Assembly (NCBI RefSeq): GCF_905220565.1
Contig: NC_059399.1
Location: 16,794,501-16,858,500, forward strand
Direction: 5' to 3'
DNA from: Melitaea cinxia
Lineage: Eukaryota; Arthropoda; Insecta; Lepidoptera; Nymphalidae
DNA length: 64,000 nt
A program made the translations under genes and the position numbers. This document shows, piece by piece, positions 10,735-20,707 of the stretch (position 1 is the first letter of the stretch; each line of letters opens with the position of its first letter). The notes under the pieces are model-generated. The model was not told where the DNA came from. It ran no database searches and saw only the letters and a list, made by a program, of their open reading frames with translations.

Positions 10735-11005
10735 TTTTTTTCATTAACTACAATGGCTTCGCGCAGCCGCCATGTTTGATTTTTTTAATGTCACCTATCT
10801 AAGAACACTTGGGCAGCTAAGACGAACCTAACGATACCTCAATTATGCAAATCCGTTTAGTGGTTCTGGAAATATGAGGTAGTAAAGAATATTACATACA
10901 AACATACATACATACAAAATACGCGCGAAAAACATAACCCTTCCTTGGCAGTCGAGTAAAAATACAGTCGAATCAGAGAACCTTTTTTCAAGTCAGTTAA
11001 AAATG
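10735..11005 (-). repeat. Dispersed repeat with CATGGCGG-type block
   Basis: It contains GCCGCCATGTTTGATTTTTT, CCTATCTAAGAACACTTGGG, AATCCGTTTAGTGGTTCTGG, a CATACATACATAC run, and an end near TTTTTTCAAGTCAGTTAAAAA. That end is close to the TTGAAGTCGGTT end of family C, so it may be a related element. Confidence 0.45.
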
Positions 11006-11297
11006 GTTTCAAAATTTATTTCTTTTTTCATGTAGCTGCTCTATCTACCGGTAAGACACTGATACACTTTAAAATAAATAATTTAATTCATCCGGTATCC
11101 TTTTTAGTAAAAAGTTCAACAACTTTTGGAGAGATGGCGCTGTTATGATAAATTTTATTTTATTTGGAAATATTAATCACACAAATTTTTTCACAGTCAA
11201 ATTAAAATGCATAAGCGACACTAAATTTCTAAAGCTAAATTTAAATAACAACCAAATTATTAATATTTCGGTTTCAAAAGTATTAATAAAATAAATA

Positions 11298-11478
11298 TCT
11301 TATAACATACACATAGTCGTTTGTTCCTAAGCAACTTAATGATTGTGTTATAGGTAATAGCCGGCTGATACAGCTATACTATATACAAATATGACACCCA
11401 GACTAGGACGGGAATCGAAACTACAACCCGCGGAACAGAAAACAGGGCCACTAGAACTGCGCCAACGGGCTAGCGGAC
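11298..11478 (-). mobile_element. SINE-2 copy
   Basis: Reverse orientation. The tail side has TTTGTTCCTAAGCAACTTAA. The body has GACACCCAGACTAGGACGGG. The tRNA-like head is GGAATCGAAACTACAACCCG...GAACTGCGCCAACGGGCTAG. The B box is degraded relative to 36675-36925. Confidence 0.7.
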
Positions 11479-11879
11479 TAGTCCTATGTTAGTTGAAACT
11501 TTCACGACATAGTACGTAAGTAACTCAACAGATGGCGACTACGAAAATTTACGTACAAGCTTGCTCCAATCTGATGCCGAACAGTAGGCAGTGTTGATAC
11601 TTTTTCGTTAAGTCCACCCGAGCCTTCATATTTTTTTGTGCTTATTGAATAATATTGATAATAATAATTATAATTAATAGTTTATTTATTGTAGATTTAC
11701 ATCCATACAAGTGTTAGTAACAATATTATAACTTAAAAACTAATGTTAGTATAACACACTGTAACACGTGTGATTTTTGTCTGAATGTTTTTTTTTTTTT
11801 GTGAATTACGCTTAGAATCAAAATCAAAGTTAGAATTAAAATCCAATCACGAGGTACTAAAATTGAATAAAAATTACAA
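11479..11879. other. No recognised feature
   Basis: AT-rich spacer. Confidence 0.45.
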
Positions 11880-12122
11880 TTAAAAGCAAATCGAACTTAA
11901 AATACATCCATAGTAAAATTCAATCAAATTTACAATTAAAGCCTTCTTTACACCAATACGTCCAATAAATCCCACAAACCTCATACGTCGCAACACCGTA
12001 CTAATATATGTTTCACTTCTCAATTCCCGGGAAACGTTCGCTGCAGTTTTTCGCGGATCTATTACGCTTTTCCTTTTTATAATTATGTAAATCCACACGG
12101 TTCGAAGTTCTTCGCGGTCACT
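11880..12122 (-). pseudogene. Tc1/mariner-type transposase, N-terminal fragment
   Basis: The minus-strand frame has the second helix-turn-helix of Tc1-like transposases: IKRKSVIDPRKTAANVSREL, a spacer, and STVLRRMRFVGFIGRIGVKK, then ALI. In the family this binds the terminal inverted repeat. The first HTH is missing upstream, where a TGA sits at 12123-12125. The sequence after KKALI drifts into unrelated residues, and no DDE catalytic domain follows. A dead fragment; I saw no inverted repeats pairing around it. Confidence 0.7.
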
Positions 12123-12434
12123 TCACTTTTTATTTAAATTATACGATTGACAGTAGCTTATCGATAAATTCGAAATTTTTTATTCGAAGAAAGTTTTAAC
12201 ATGATTTGAAGGACTTGGATGCTCGTATGTTTCAGCATCGTAGCAAAATAAACGCATATTATAGATAATGTTCTATTAAAATACGTTTTCTAAAACCAAT
12301 CAGGAAGAAAATATCATAAAATCTTGAGACAAGGTACGGCGAATGTGTGAACCACTGGGGTCCAATACTTTTGCATACCCAAAAAAGCTGTTTTACCTTA
12401 TAGTTACAAGTAAATATGCTTAACGAAATTATGA
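12123..12434. other. No recognised feature
   Basis: AT-rich spacer. Confidence 0.45.
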
Positions 12435-12508
12435 TAGCAACATGAAGTTAGCTAGACGATAATGTAATTTTTTTACGTGCGCACATAAGTACACACGCTT
12501 TTTTTAAA
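12435..12508 (+). repeat. H module fragment
   Basis: Has ACATGAAGTTAGCTAGACGA followed by TACGTGCGCACATAAGTACA, matching 31555-31722 with a deletion. Confidence 0.6.
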
Positions 12509-12794
12509 CAGAAAAAGATTTGAGATTTAGAAGGTCGAGGTATTTAGGTAAATAAAATATTCTTACTATATTATTTTATTATGTATAATTTATTTATGTA
12601 TGTACTTATTCACGTTACGTGAATGTTTATTATTGTACTATATACAAACATTACATAATGTGTATGTTTATAAATGAGCCGAGTAACTACGTTTATAGTA
12701 ATCCTGGCCATATATAGGGCTGACAGCTATTAGTTTTTCCAATAATAAGGAAGTGTGAGTCGACTTTGTATAAAAATAATTTAGTACCATCATA

Positions 12795-12912
12795 GGTGCC
12801 TGCGGTTACCAATCCGCCTGTCCAGCGTGGTGACTATGGGCAACCCACATGAGTTCACGCCATTTTTGGCGCGAACTTGTTGAGGCCTATGTTCAGCAGG
12901 GGACTGCGATGT
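12795..12912 (+). mobile_element. Family B fragment
   Basis: The 3' part only: CCTGTCCAGCGTGGTGACTA, the hairpin GTTCACGCCATTTTTGGCGC (plus GAAC), TTGTTGAGGCCTATGTTCAG and GGGGACTGCGAT. Confidence 0.75.
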
Positions 12913-13084
12913 TATATGTCATGTTATTTAAAGTCCGAATTTTTTAAGATTAAATTTTAATACGTCAAAAAATTTATATCGCTAATACGTGTTTTATAAA
13001 TATTTTCATAGATACAATAGTTACTTCATAGATATAAAATTTGTGTTGTTTTATTTAAATTATTTATATGTATAGCAAGAATAT

Positions 13085-13430
13085 TCGCATATGCCTCTGT
13101 CCCCATGTAGGAGAAGGATCAGAGGTTTTATCTGAGGTAGGGCACAGCAGGAACTTGCCTGCTCAAAATATGGAGCAGCTCGACTGGGGTAGTATCTCGA
13201 CCTTACAGAAGACCATAGCTAAATAATACTGTTTTCAAACAGTGTTTTGTTCCTGTTGGTGAGTAAGGTGACCAGAGCTCCTGGGCAAGCTGGGGATGGG
13301 TAACGCGTTTGCGATGCTTCCGTAGTTTCAGGCGTCTGTAGGGCACGGTAATCGCTTACCACCAGACACACAGACTGGCCGATACAAATGTTTATCACAA
13401 CCGCCAGCGCAACAGCCACAAACCAGTTCT
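13085..13430. mobile_element. Mosaic of SINE-1 and family E
   Basis: 13088-13120 is a SINE-1 tail fragment on the minus strand (GCCTCTGTCCCCATGTAGGA). 13131-13370 is a family E copy on the plus strand (GGTAGGGCACAGCAGG through TAATCGCTTACCACCAG). 13370-13430 is a SINE-1 head fragment on the minus strand (GGCCGATACAAATG...CCGCCAGCGCAACAG). The SINE middle is missing, so this is not a simple insertion: E replaced or bridged part of the SINE. Confidence 0.65.
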
Positions 13431-13440
13431 GTAATCAATG

Positions 13441-13784
13441 CGCCAGTTAATAATATCATTATTATACATTACTGTATATTTTTATTAGAGTCTAAAAACA
13501 ACAGTGTCCATGTTGTGCTTAATACAAAATGTTCATAGTGAATTTTAATGTAAAAAGTGACCTTCCTTTTGTTTATGTGAAGTATAGTTTTCAATTTAAA
13601 TTCATAATTACATCACATTTTTAGATCTAAATTACTTTTATTGTTATAAAAACAGAAAAATAATACTTTGTTTTGATAAGACTCATTTACGCCACTTCTC
13701 GCATTTACTGAACTTTATTCTGTTAGAGAAATAATATGAAATAAAATTTTATTATTGAATTTCAATATATTTAACTAAAGTATA
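13441..13784. other. No recognised feature
   Basis: AT-rich spacer. Confidence 0.45.
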
Positions 13785-13950
13785 CAGGGACAGTGCAACG
13801 GGAAATTTTCTGCTCAAAATATGGAGCAGCCCGACTGGGGTAGTAACTCGACTAGTAGCCTATAGGCTAGTAAGGCTACAGTAATCACTTACCATCAGGT
13901 GAGCCGTACGCTTGATTGCCGACCAAGTTGTATATTAATAAAAAAAAAAT
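13785..13950 (+). mobile_element. Family E copy with internal deletion
   Basis: Joins the 5' part (TCAAAATATGGAGCAGCCCG, ACTGGGGTAGTAACTCGAC) directly to the 3' part (ACAGTAATCACTTACCATCA, GGTGAGCCGTACGCTTG). It ends in an A run at 13941. Confidence 0.7.
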
Positions 13951-14282
13951 GTTTAAAAAAAGACGTTTTTAACGTTATAAAGACACGCCGTCGAAAATAG
14001 CTCACAAAAATTGTTCTACTTTATTAAGAGAATGTCGGAATTGTTTATCGTGGTGATTCAAGCCATTTGTCAAGTGTGTTTTTATGACGAGTGTATCATT
14101 GTGATTATGCACGTATATTTCATTTATGTATGTTGGTTACGCATATAGAGCTAGTGGACGGATGGTTAACTTTAAAGGCATATTGTCAAAGGTTAGTTTT
14201 CTAGGGTCAAGTAGTGATTTATGCCTTAAGGTTTTATGTTTATTACACGTGCGCCTGAGTATTAGTGTAGTGCATGTAGTGC
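13951..14282. other. No recognised feature
   Basis: A forward 62-codon frame (14126-14314) is not recognisable. Confidence 0.4.
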
Positions 14283-14288
14283 ATCCAC

Positions 14289-14311
14289 ATAGCCTGTGGA
14301 TGCTTGCAAAT
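14289..14311. repeat. Short perfect hairpin
   Basis: CATCCACA and TGTGGATG face each other across TAGCC. Too short to assign a role. Confidence 0.6.
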
Positions 14312-14365
14312 TAAGGAGAATAGCAAGTACGTCAAAGACTATACCCCTGTACCCTCCGAGGAGGA

Positions 14366-14465
14366 TATCCGGTCGGCAACGCTCTCACAATACACGTGGT
14401 GTTGAAGACATTTATACGCTACTGTATACGTTCACCAGCTGGCGTGCCGTACGCCTGTTTGGTGT
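14366..14465 (+). mobile_element. Family E relic
   Basis: Keeps GGTCGGCAACGCTCTCACAA, a degenerate GTGGTGTTGAAGAC, and GCCGTACGCCTGTTTG, in family E order. Confidence 0.5.
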
Positions 14466-14593
14466 CACACAGAATTTATATAAAACAACTATTTAACATC
14501 GCACATATCACAGGGCGACAACTATATATCATAATAATATATCAGGGTCATTCCTTTCTTCTCAGACTTGATTGACCCGGGCCCTGGCAGGAC

Positions 14594-14712
14594 TGATAAT
14601 CTACGTAAGATTACCGGTGGAGGTTTTATGAGCATAGCAGAAAATTGGAATGTAAGGCGCGAGCTTGGGTAGGCCTACGTCCAGCAGTGGACTGCGATAG
14701 GCTGAAGTGCTG
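14594..14712 (+). mobile_element. RTE LINE 3' end
   Basis: Diverged RTE tail: TACGTAAGATTACCGGTGGA, GCGAGCTTGGGTAGGCC and ACGTCCAGCAGTGGACTGCG, ending GATAGGCTGAAGTG. Confidence 0.75.
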
Positions 14713-14715
14713 GCT

Positions 14716-15379
14716 TAGTCACAGAGCTATTCGCAAACAGTATAAATTATTTATGTACAAACAGGAAACTGGCATACTACTGCGACTCGTACCTGTAGAG
14801 TCTTTTGAGAATCGTGTGAAACCGGACATTTGACTAGTTCAGTATGAACCATATAATTTTATTAACAATAAAATATAGCGTTTAAAAGTTCTTTACACTT
14901 GATTTGAAAGTAAAAGATCCGATTATTTCAAAATATTTATATCACAGGCTAACCTTCAAAACTCGATTCAGTTGCAAAACGGACAAACGACTCAATGTGG
15001 TACAAAGGTGTTGAATAATAGTCATATAATATGTACATTGTTTATAATATTTTCAGTATTATAAAATAAAAAAGAACAATGATAAATTTCAAGTTTATTC
15101 ACTCATTTGGATTAATGGCATCCAATAGTAGCAAAATTACAAAGATCGCCAATGTTTTATGTAGAATAGAGAAGGCATAAAGGAGATTTGTCGGCGCGGT
15201 CGAGAAAACAATACCAATAGAATTCTGAAGACCTTAGAAATCGTAGGCATTTTGTTGAACCCTTCACCTATAAAGAAAAAATGAATTTATTTTAAAGTTT
15301 TTTACTGTAATTAATTTTACTTTTTATCTATCGCTAGACAGGTTTCTCAGTCTGATATTCTTAGCATATGCTTTCATTT
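14716..15379. other. No recognised feature
   Basis: AT-rich spacer. Confidence 0.45.
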
Positions 15380-15800
15380 TATACCCGTAATAAAGGAAAG
15401 CATAAAAAAACTTAGTCCGCCATTTTTAGCAGTTTGCCATATTGGATTTAAAGTAATGTCGCTTTTATTTTCGAGTTACTACAAAGCATAAAAAAACATT
15501 AGTTCGCCATTTTTACAAGTCCGCCATATTGCATTTAGAGTAACTTTACTTTGTTTTTCGAGCTATTCTCAGCAAGTTTTTTCTTTTGATATCTATATTG
15601 TGGAAGTGAATTAAAAATAACGACTACCCCATCTTGGGTGCGGACGCCATGTTGGATTTAGAATCACGTCACATAGCTAAACGTGCATTGTCATCCAAAC
15701 AAAGCGTGCATACAAAATTTCAGCAATCGGTTAAAGATATATGCTTCAAAGTGGAGCTGCAATATTGCACCACAAACATACATACATACGCAAGTTAAAT
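15380..15800 (+). repeat. Dispersed repeat with internal imperfect duplication
   Basis: Two ~86 bp units in tandem each read AAGCATAAAAAAAC...CCGCCAT(A/T)TT...GAGTTACT or GAGCTATT (about 15400-15485 and 15486-15573). They are followed by GACGCCATGTTGGATTTAGA, TTGCACCACAAACATACATA and a TACG(CAAG) end. The unit ends resemble the repeat at 10735-11005. Confidence 0.5.
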
Positions 15801-16119
15801 AAAAGCTTTTAAAAAACAATATAATTTACAGTTAATTATTATTATTTTTTATTTGCAGATAAGAAAAAACTGCACTAATTACGTATTATATTTATTATAC
15901 GAATATATTAATTATAATTTAAAAATTAAAAACGGCTTTACCAAATGTAGTAGTCATGTTACTCAGTAAATAGCCTTCAATTACAATTTAAATTGAATTT
16001 TTATATTTGTTTGGAATTACAAAACTAACCAACATTATTTCAATTAAATATATCCTTCCTTCAAGCTAGCCACCTCATTCAGAACTCAAATTCACTGTTA
16101 TAAAAAAATAAAGTGAGTA
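15801..16119. other. No recognised feature
   Basis: AT-rich spacer. Confidence 0.45.
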
Positions 16120-16530
16120 TTTAGATTAGATTTTGGAAAAATTGGCGTGTCTGTTTGTAATATTAAGATAACCACTTTTTACTAAATGCTAATGGATGTA
16201 TACACAGTACATATTATACCAAAATAACATTTTTTACAATTTTTGTTTGTCTGTCTGTCTGTCGGTCTATTTGTTTCGGCTAATCTCTGAAACGGCTGGG
16301 CCAATTTTGCAGATAGCTGATGTAATAAAGAGTAATTTAGGCTACTTTTATTTTAGAAATTTATTTTAAACATTTTTTAATATCATATCAAAAATTGACC
16401 GCTCCAGCGGGATTCGAACCCGCGTCTCCGACTGACCGTGTCGGCGCTCTAGCCAATTAAGCTATGGAACGAAATTTATTTTATTACTCTGCGAACTGAA
16501 CAATAACTTTTAAGTCGCGGGCACAGCTAG
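16120..16530 (+). mobile_element. Helitron interrupted by a mini-SINE
   Basis: The 3' end GTCGCGGGCACAGCTAG precedes a T, as expected. The interior has TGTCTGTCTGTCTGTC, GGCTAATCTCTGAAACGGC and AGTAATTTAGGCTACTTTTA, and aligns in reverse with the Helitron at 27535-27807. The 5' terminus is not clear; GGCGTGTCTGTTTGTAATATT at ~16143 matches the start region of the other copy. A ~100 bp SINE with 13 bp flanking repeats breaks it at 16369-16470. Confidence 0.75.
16369..16470 (-). mobile_element. Minimal tRNA-derived SINE
   Basis: Read on the minus strand, 16471 down to 16400 folds as a full cloverleaf. The acceptor CGTTCCA pairs with TGGAGCG (one G-T). The D stem is GCTT/GAGC, the anticodon stem CCGAC/GTCGG, and the T arm GCGGGTTCGAATCCCGC. 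The 7-nt anticodon loop is ACGGTCA, with C instead of U at position 33, so it is unlikely to be a working tRNA. A ~30 bp AT-rich tail follows. The 13 bp direct repeat GAAATTTATTTTA flanks it (16356-16368 and 16471-16483). The Helitron at 27535-27807 provides an empty-site equivalent. Confidence 0.75.
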
Positions 16531-16790
16531 TTTTTTTTAATATTTACTGTGCAAATGAAAAAACATAGTGAATATATAATGATACGTATATATATATTTA
16601 ATTAAGCATATAATTTTTTTTTAGAATATAGCGAAGGTCTGAAGATCTAAATACTACTGTTCTCCAGCAGTATTGTGCAAGTAACAGTAAGCAGCAGTAA
16701 AGTAAACAGCCTCTGTGAAGTGACGGGGAAGGGTCGTCAGCCACAAAAGGCTCACAAAAAGATTTAACAAACATGGCTCCTATAAGATAA

Positions 16791-17075
16791 ACTATCCGCG
16801 AGAGAACGAAAGTAACCGACATAGTCCACAGAATTAGCAAGTTGAAGTGGCAGTGGGCTGGTCATCTGTGTCGCAGGACCGATGGCCGTTGGAGCAGACG
16901 GGTCCTGGAGTGGAGACCGCGTCTTGGCAAACGTAATGTGGGACATCCTCCGACCCGTTGGACAGACGACCTACGTAAGATTGCGGGTGTAGGCTGGATG
17001 AGGATTGCGGAAAACCGAGATGTCTGGCTCGAACTTGGGGAGTCCTACGTCCAGCAGTGGATTGCAATAGGCTGA
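16791..17075 (+). pseudogene. RTE LINE ORF, C-terminal fragment
   Basis: A 95-codon frame starts right after a TAA at 16788. It matches the C-terminus of RTE-clade reverse transcriptases: TDIVHRISKLKWQWAGHLCR, GRWSRRVLEWRPR, GHPPTRWTDDLRKIAGVGWM, and LGESYVQQWIAIG before the stop. This region lies after the RT catalytic motifs and is diagnostic for RTE in arthropods. The tail CTGACTGACTGACTG to ~17090 replaces the more usual GATGAT tail. It is a 5'-truncated dead copy. The opposite-strand open frames across it are shadows. Confidence 0.9.
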
Positions 17076-17090
17076 ACTGACTGACTGACT

Positions 17091-17662
17091 GATAAGATAA
17101 ACAAATGTGACGAGTGTAAAGAAGCATAATAAAAGCACCAATAATTATAATGCAACCATCAAGATTCGCACAATCATCCGTATGACCGTTACCAGGGATG
17201 GCAAACCAATGGCAAGTGACACAATATTTTGGGCACGTCACTGATCACAAAATTCATTATGCGCAAAGATAAAAAAGTGTGAAATAGGTATTTTTTGAGT
17301 GTTCAAGTAAAGATTTGAGTTAATAGTATTTATATTATTATTTTCCCAATAATCACAAACTCAGAATTATTTGTTGGTACGTCTATAACCTCATTAAGCA
17401 TTTCTTTAGAAAAAATGGCATGTTGATGCATAAAGGTTCGTCTACCCTGACCTATACAAATATACTTGGAAATTTATCTAGAACATACGAAGAAGCCGGT
17501 TTCTTTAACCACTACGTCAAGACTGCACGAAAGGGACAAAACAAAAAAGAAAAAATACAAATACTATGAGAATTTCGCAGGGTAACTGGTTCTAGTTGAA
17601 GTCAACAGCATTGAAGTTATTTTGAAATAGTAGCTTCTAGATTATGTTAAAAGATATTTATT
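17091..17662. other. No recognised feature
   Basis: AT-rich spacer. Confidence 0.45.
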
Positions 17663-18001
17663 GGAACGAAGTTCCTTATAGGTCGTTGCGGAGGGGTACC
17701 CTAGTTGGTTAAATAATACCGTAAGATTCTTATGCATCTATAGTCATGTATGATGGACTATACACTGTCAAAAGTGATGACTGCTATTATTATTGCAGTT
17801 TGCTATTATTATTATATCATTCGGTAATTATTATAGATATATATTTTTACTAATCATTGTAAATAAAATAAAGGTGTTAAGATAATTTTGCAAGGCTGTT
17901 TTTGATTTTTATCGATTATAAAATGTATACCCGAATAATTATTTTCTTTATAACTCGAATAGAACTTGAAATTAATATTTTATAATAAGGAACTTCGTTC
18001 C
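17663..18001. mobile_element. Putative MITE with 17 bp terminal inverted repeats
   Basis: GGAACGAAGTTCCTTAT at 17663-17679 is matched by its exact reverse complement at 17985-18001, 339 bp end to end. The interior is AT-rich with TTATTATT runs and no coding capacity. Sequence continuing past the right repeat (GGTGTCCCACGACAC) may also belong to the element, so the true ends could lie outside. Confidence 0.55.
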
Positions 18002-18304
18002 TATCTGGTGTCCCACGACACTACACGTATTTTTTTCTCATAAGAAATACAAATTTTACGTAAAATGAGATAAATTATGATTATGATTTAAAACAATAAA
18101 GTAAAATCATGCAATAGGTACATTAGTCGCTGGTGTTCGAAACTAGGTACAACATAAGTATTTTTTAAATACTAGTACTTTCACAACATTTTTAAAGTCA
18201 TTATTATTTGTTATACAGCTGATCTCCCTCAAATACTATTAAAAATAATATTGTCTTTACTCCATATTTAATTTTGGTGTATAGTATTAATTATTAGAAT
18301 TTTA
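18002..18304. other. No recognised feature
   Basis: AT-rich spacer. Confidence 0.4.
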
Positions 18305-18385
18305 CTTCATGATTGCCGGTGTAGGCTGGATGAGGATTGTGGAAAACCGGGATGTCTGGCGCAAATTTGGGGAGGCTGAACTGAC
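18305..18385 (+). mobile_element. RTE LINE 3' end fragment
   Basis: GATTGCCGGTGTAGGCTGG, GGATTGTGGAAAACCGGGAT, then a small deletion to GGGGAGGCTGAACTGACTGA. The CTGACTGA tail is shared with 16791-17090. Confidence 0.75.
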
Positions 18386-18464
18386 TGATTAATTTAAGTT
18401 TGTTTTACTTTCTTAGGCTATTAAACATAACGTAAACATTAAACATAACGTACATTTTAAAATT

Positions 18465-18807
18465 GACGCCGCGTTGGCGCAACGGTCACAGCCATGGATT
18501 GTACCTGTTGTGCTGGCGGTTACGGGTTCGATCCCCGCACATGACAAACATTTGTATTGGCCATACTGGTATTTGCCGTGGTCTGGGTGCTTGTGCAATT
18601 CTTGTGGGTCTCCGCACCGTGCCTCGGGGAGCACGTTAAGCCGTCGGTCCCGGTTGTTATCATATACACCTGATAGCGATCGTTACTCATAGAAGGGAAT
18701 ATATCCGCTAACCCGCATTGGAGCAGCGTGGTGGATTAAGCTCTGATCCTTCTCCTACATGGGGAAAGAGGCCTATGCCCAGTAGTGGGATATTACAGTC
18801 TGAAGCG
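18465..18807 (+). mobile_element. Full-length SINE-1 (head 1a)
   Basis: The tRNA-derived head has an A box (TGGCGCAACGGT) and a B box (GGTTCGATCCCC), which in related SINEs form an internal RNA polymerase III promoter. The body runs through CATTTGTATTGGCCATAC, GGTCTCCGCACCGTGCCTC, TAGCGATCGTTACTCATAG and GGAGCAGCGTGGTGGATTAA to the tail GCCCAGTAGTGGGATATTAC, ending CTGAAGCG. The tail resembles that of the RTE LINE. TTTTAAAA at 18455-18462 and 18812-18819 may be the target-site duplication. Use it as the reference copy. Confidence 0.9.
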
Positions 18808-18819
18808 TATCTTTTAAAA

Positions 18820-19326
18820 ACCGCACACGAAAAAAAAAACATATAATCGGAATAGTATTTATTGTACACTTCAAGGCGTATATTTTTATCCTTCTACCCT
18901 TGTCGGTGCGTCAGCGTCGGACCATTTCTAGCTTTACTAGGCAGTCACAGGACTATTATTTAGTTTACATTATCTAGAAGCCCTGCGGCCTGTGCTAGAT
19001 TGAAAAGCTGTGTTACATGCCACAGAGTCTTCCCCAAAAATTAGTTTATTGTTACATAATCAGACTTTGCGTTCAAATAGTGAAAACATAAATGCTACTA
19101 ATGCGTACATATACAAAGATGACAACAACACAATAATAAACAAAAAGTATATAAATATAAATTGAAATATAAGGTTAACAATTATTGAAGTATGGAAAAA
19201 AATTTTTTTCATTATTGTGTGATAGGGTGAGAGTGGGTAGGTGTGTGCGTGTGAGTGTGCGTGTGTCTATATGTATGTGTGTGCGTATGAGTATTTAGAA
19301 TCGTTCAATAAAATAATAGGTCATTT
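18820..19326. other. No recognised gene; GT-rich run
   Basis: 19215-19290 is rich in GTGTG/GTGTGCG. The rest is AT-rich. Sequence upstream of the env remnant shows no pol or gag similarity. Confidence 0.45.
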
Positions 19327-20215
19327 TAATGTCTGTGTCAATTTAATGTATATAAAAACATACCTTTACCAACCCCACACGACAGCGACAAGTTAAACTC
19401 GTTTGCTATGATTCTCCCTTCAAAACAGTTCCTGGCTCTTAGTATAGATAGATTATCATATATTACCTTAGTAATCTACATACTTGTAAAAAGATACTTA
19501 CCGAAACTTACCTTTGTGAAATCACAGACGTCTACGCTGTACTTAATAACCCGTCCTGTGAAGTAGAAATTACTACCCAAACCTTGTCATTGATTCCTGA
19601 AAATTGCCCTTATAATTTTTTCTTTGGAGATGTAGATATTTGGCACAGATTAAACAATAATAAATGGGTGTTTATCCAAACAAAATCCTCAAAACTATCT
19701 ATAGAATGTGATCACAATGCCTTTGAATTTGTAATATCCGGTACAGGTATTCTTAATATTCCTTCTCAATGGATAGGCTTCTTTAAAAATCTAAAATTAG
19801 TTGCAAAAACGTATCCAAAAATTAATGTTCCCTCTATATCCTCAGACTTTGATATAATTAATGATAGTTGTTGTAGTTTTAATCGTCTTAAGAAAATAAA
19901 TATTGATATACCAACTCCAAAAATTAAAAGTGTTAGCCTAGATAATTTAAAAACTTTTAAAATTGTATCCGATGAAATAATTGATAACTTGAAAGTTGTT
20001 GAAAAACCTAGCAACTTTAATAATCATGTAATCCTATTATTAGTATATTATCTTTAATTTTATGTATCTCCTTAGTTTTAAGCTATTTTTGTAAAAGGGG
20101 CAAGTGTTATAAAAAGCTCGTGGTTAATCCTATAATAGAGGATATTACAGATAACGATAAACCTGATATTGAACTTAGACCAGTTTCAACTATTCCGCGT
20201 TTACGTACTGAATAA
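19327..20215 (+). pseudogene. Errantivirus-type env remnant, frameshifted
   Basis: Remnant of the envelope gene of an insect endogenous retrovirus (Gypsy/errantivirus group), whose family role is membrane fusion. Three overlapping frames together look like the C-terminal half: 19327-~19470, then 19452-20057 (the longest, ending in TAA), then ~20033-20215. Support: an early Pro-rich short motif, regularly spaced cysteines, a paired Trp region around 19638-19670, and, in the last frame, a hydrophobic membrane segment (~20033-20085) with a Lys/Cys-rich stop-transfer and a charged ~45-residue tail. The 5' part of env and all of gag and pol are missing. At least two frame breaks, between 19452 and 19476 and near 20030, make it non-functional. 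A polypurine tract and LTR follow directly, as expected. Confidence 0.75.
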
Positions 20216-20223
20216 TTACTACC

Positions 20224-20250
20224 GGAAACTTACATTTTCCGTAAGTTTCC
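20224..20250. repeat. Hairpin between env stop and polypurine tract
   Basis: GGAAACTTAC and GTAAGTTTCC form a perfect 10 bp stem with a 7 nt loop, 9 bases after the env stop codon. Confidence 0.8.
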
Positions 20251-20253
20251 CTC

Positions 20254-20266
20254 TTAACCGGGGGGC
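20254..20266 (+). promoter_or_regulatory. Polypurine tract of the LTR element
   Basis: TTAACCGGGGGGC directly precedes the LTR start. The G run is the expected plus-strand primer site. Confidence 0.55.
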
Positions 20267-20551
20267 TGTTATATACATGCTATGTATATAATAAGCCTGA
20301 CACTGGTGCCTCGTAAGTAGTCGGTGCAGCGGATTTCCAAATTTCTACTAAATATTCGAGATGTGATTTAACTAAGGAAAATGTAAATAATTTTATTGTT
20401 TTTTTTTTCTCTTCCTAATAAAAATGTTAGTATAGATTTGACGCACTCAATGAGTGGTCTCCACGTTAGCTTATCGTCAATAAACAGACCCCAGTGTATT
20501 TCTTCCTCGTGTGGTCTTTTCACAAACTCATTTATTTTAATAGCGCAAACA
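20267..20551 (+). mobile_element. 3' LTR of the errantivirus-type element
   Basis: It starts TGTTATATACATG after the polypurine tract. The best end is ...GCGCAAACA, giving TGTT/AACA termini and 285 bp. A polyadenylation signal AATAAA lies at 20479-20484, followed by a GT/T-rich stretch. No second LTR copy was found in the window, so the end is inferred from the inverted termini only. Confidence 0.5.
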
Positions 20552-20707
20552 CTGGAATAATTTTAATTTTGGCTGCAAAAATCATATATGAGGTTTACGA
20601 TATATTGATTGTTAACAAATTACACAGCAACCACTTACTAAGCACATCTTTATCTTTTTGCGCATCATTTACTATTTCGTGTAAAGATTTTTTGAAATAA
20701 AATAAAC

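Noticed and set aside
16400..16471. Host tRNA gene on the minus strand
   Set aside because: The cloverleaf is good, but position 33 is C rather than U, and the unit has a tail and target duplication, so it is a SINE.
16834..17241. 135-codon reverse frame
   Set aside because: Antisense shadow of the RTE ORF fragment; the same antisense peptide appears over the second RTE copy at 21801-22043.
18474..18560. Possible host tRNA gene from A and B boxes
   Set aside because: The sequence continues into SINE-1 and does not form a full acceptor stem; repeated copies confirm a SINE head.
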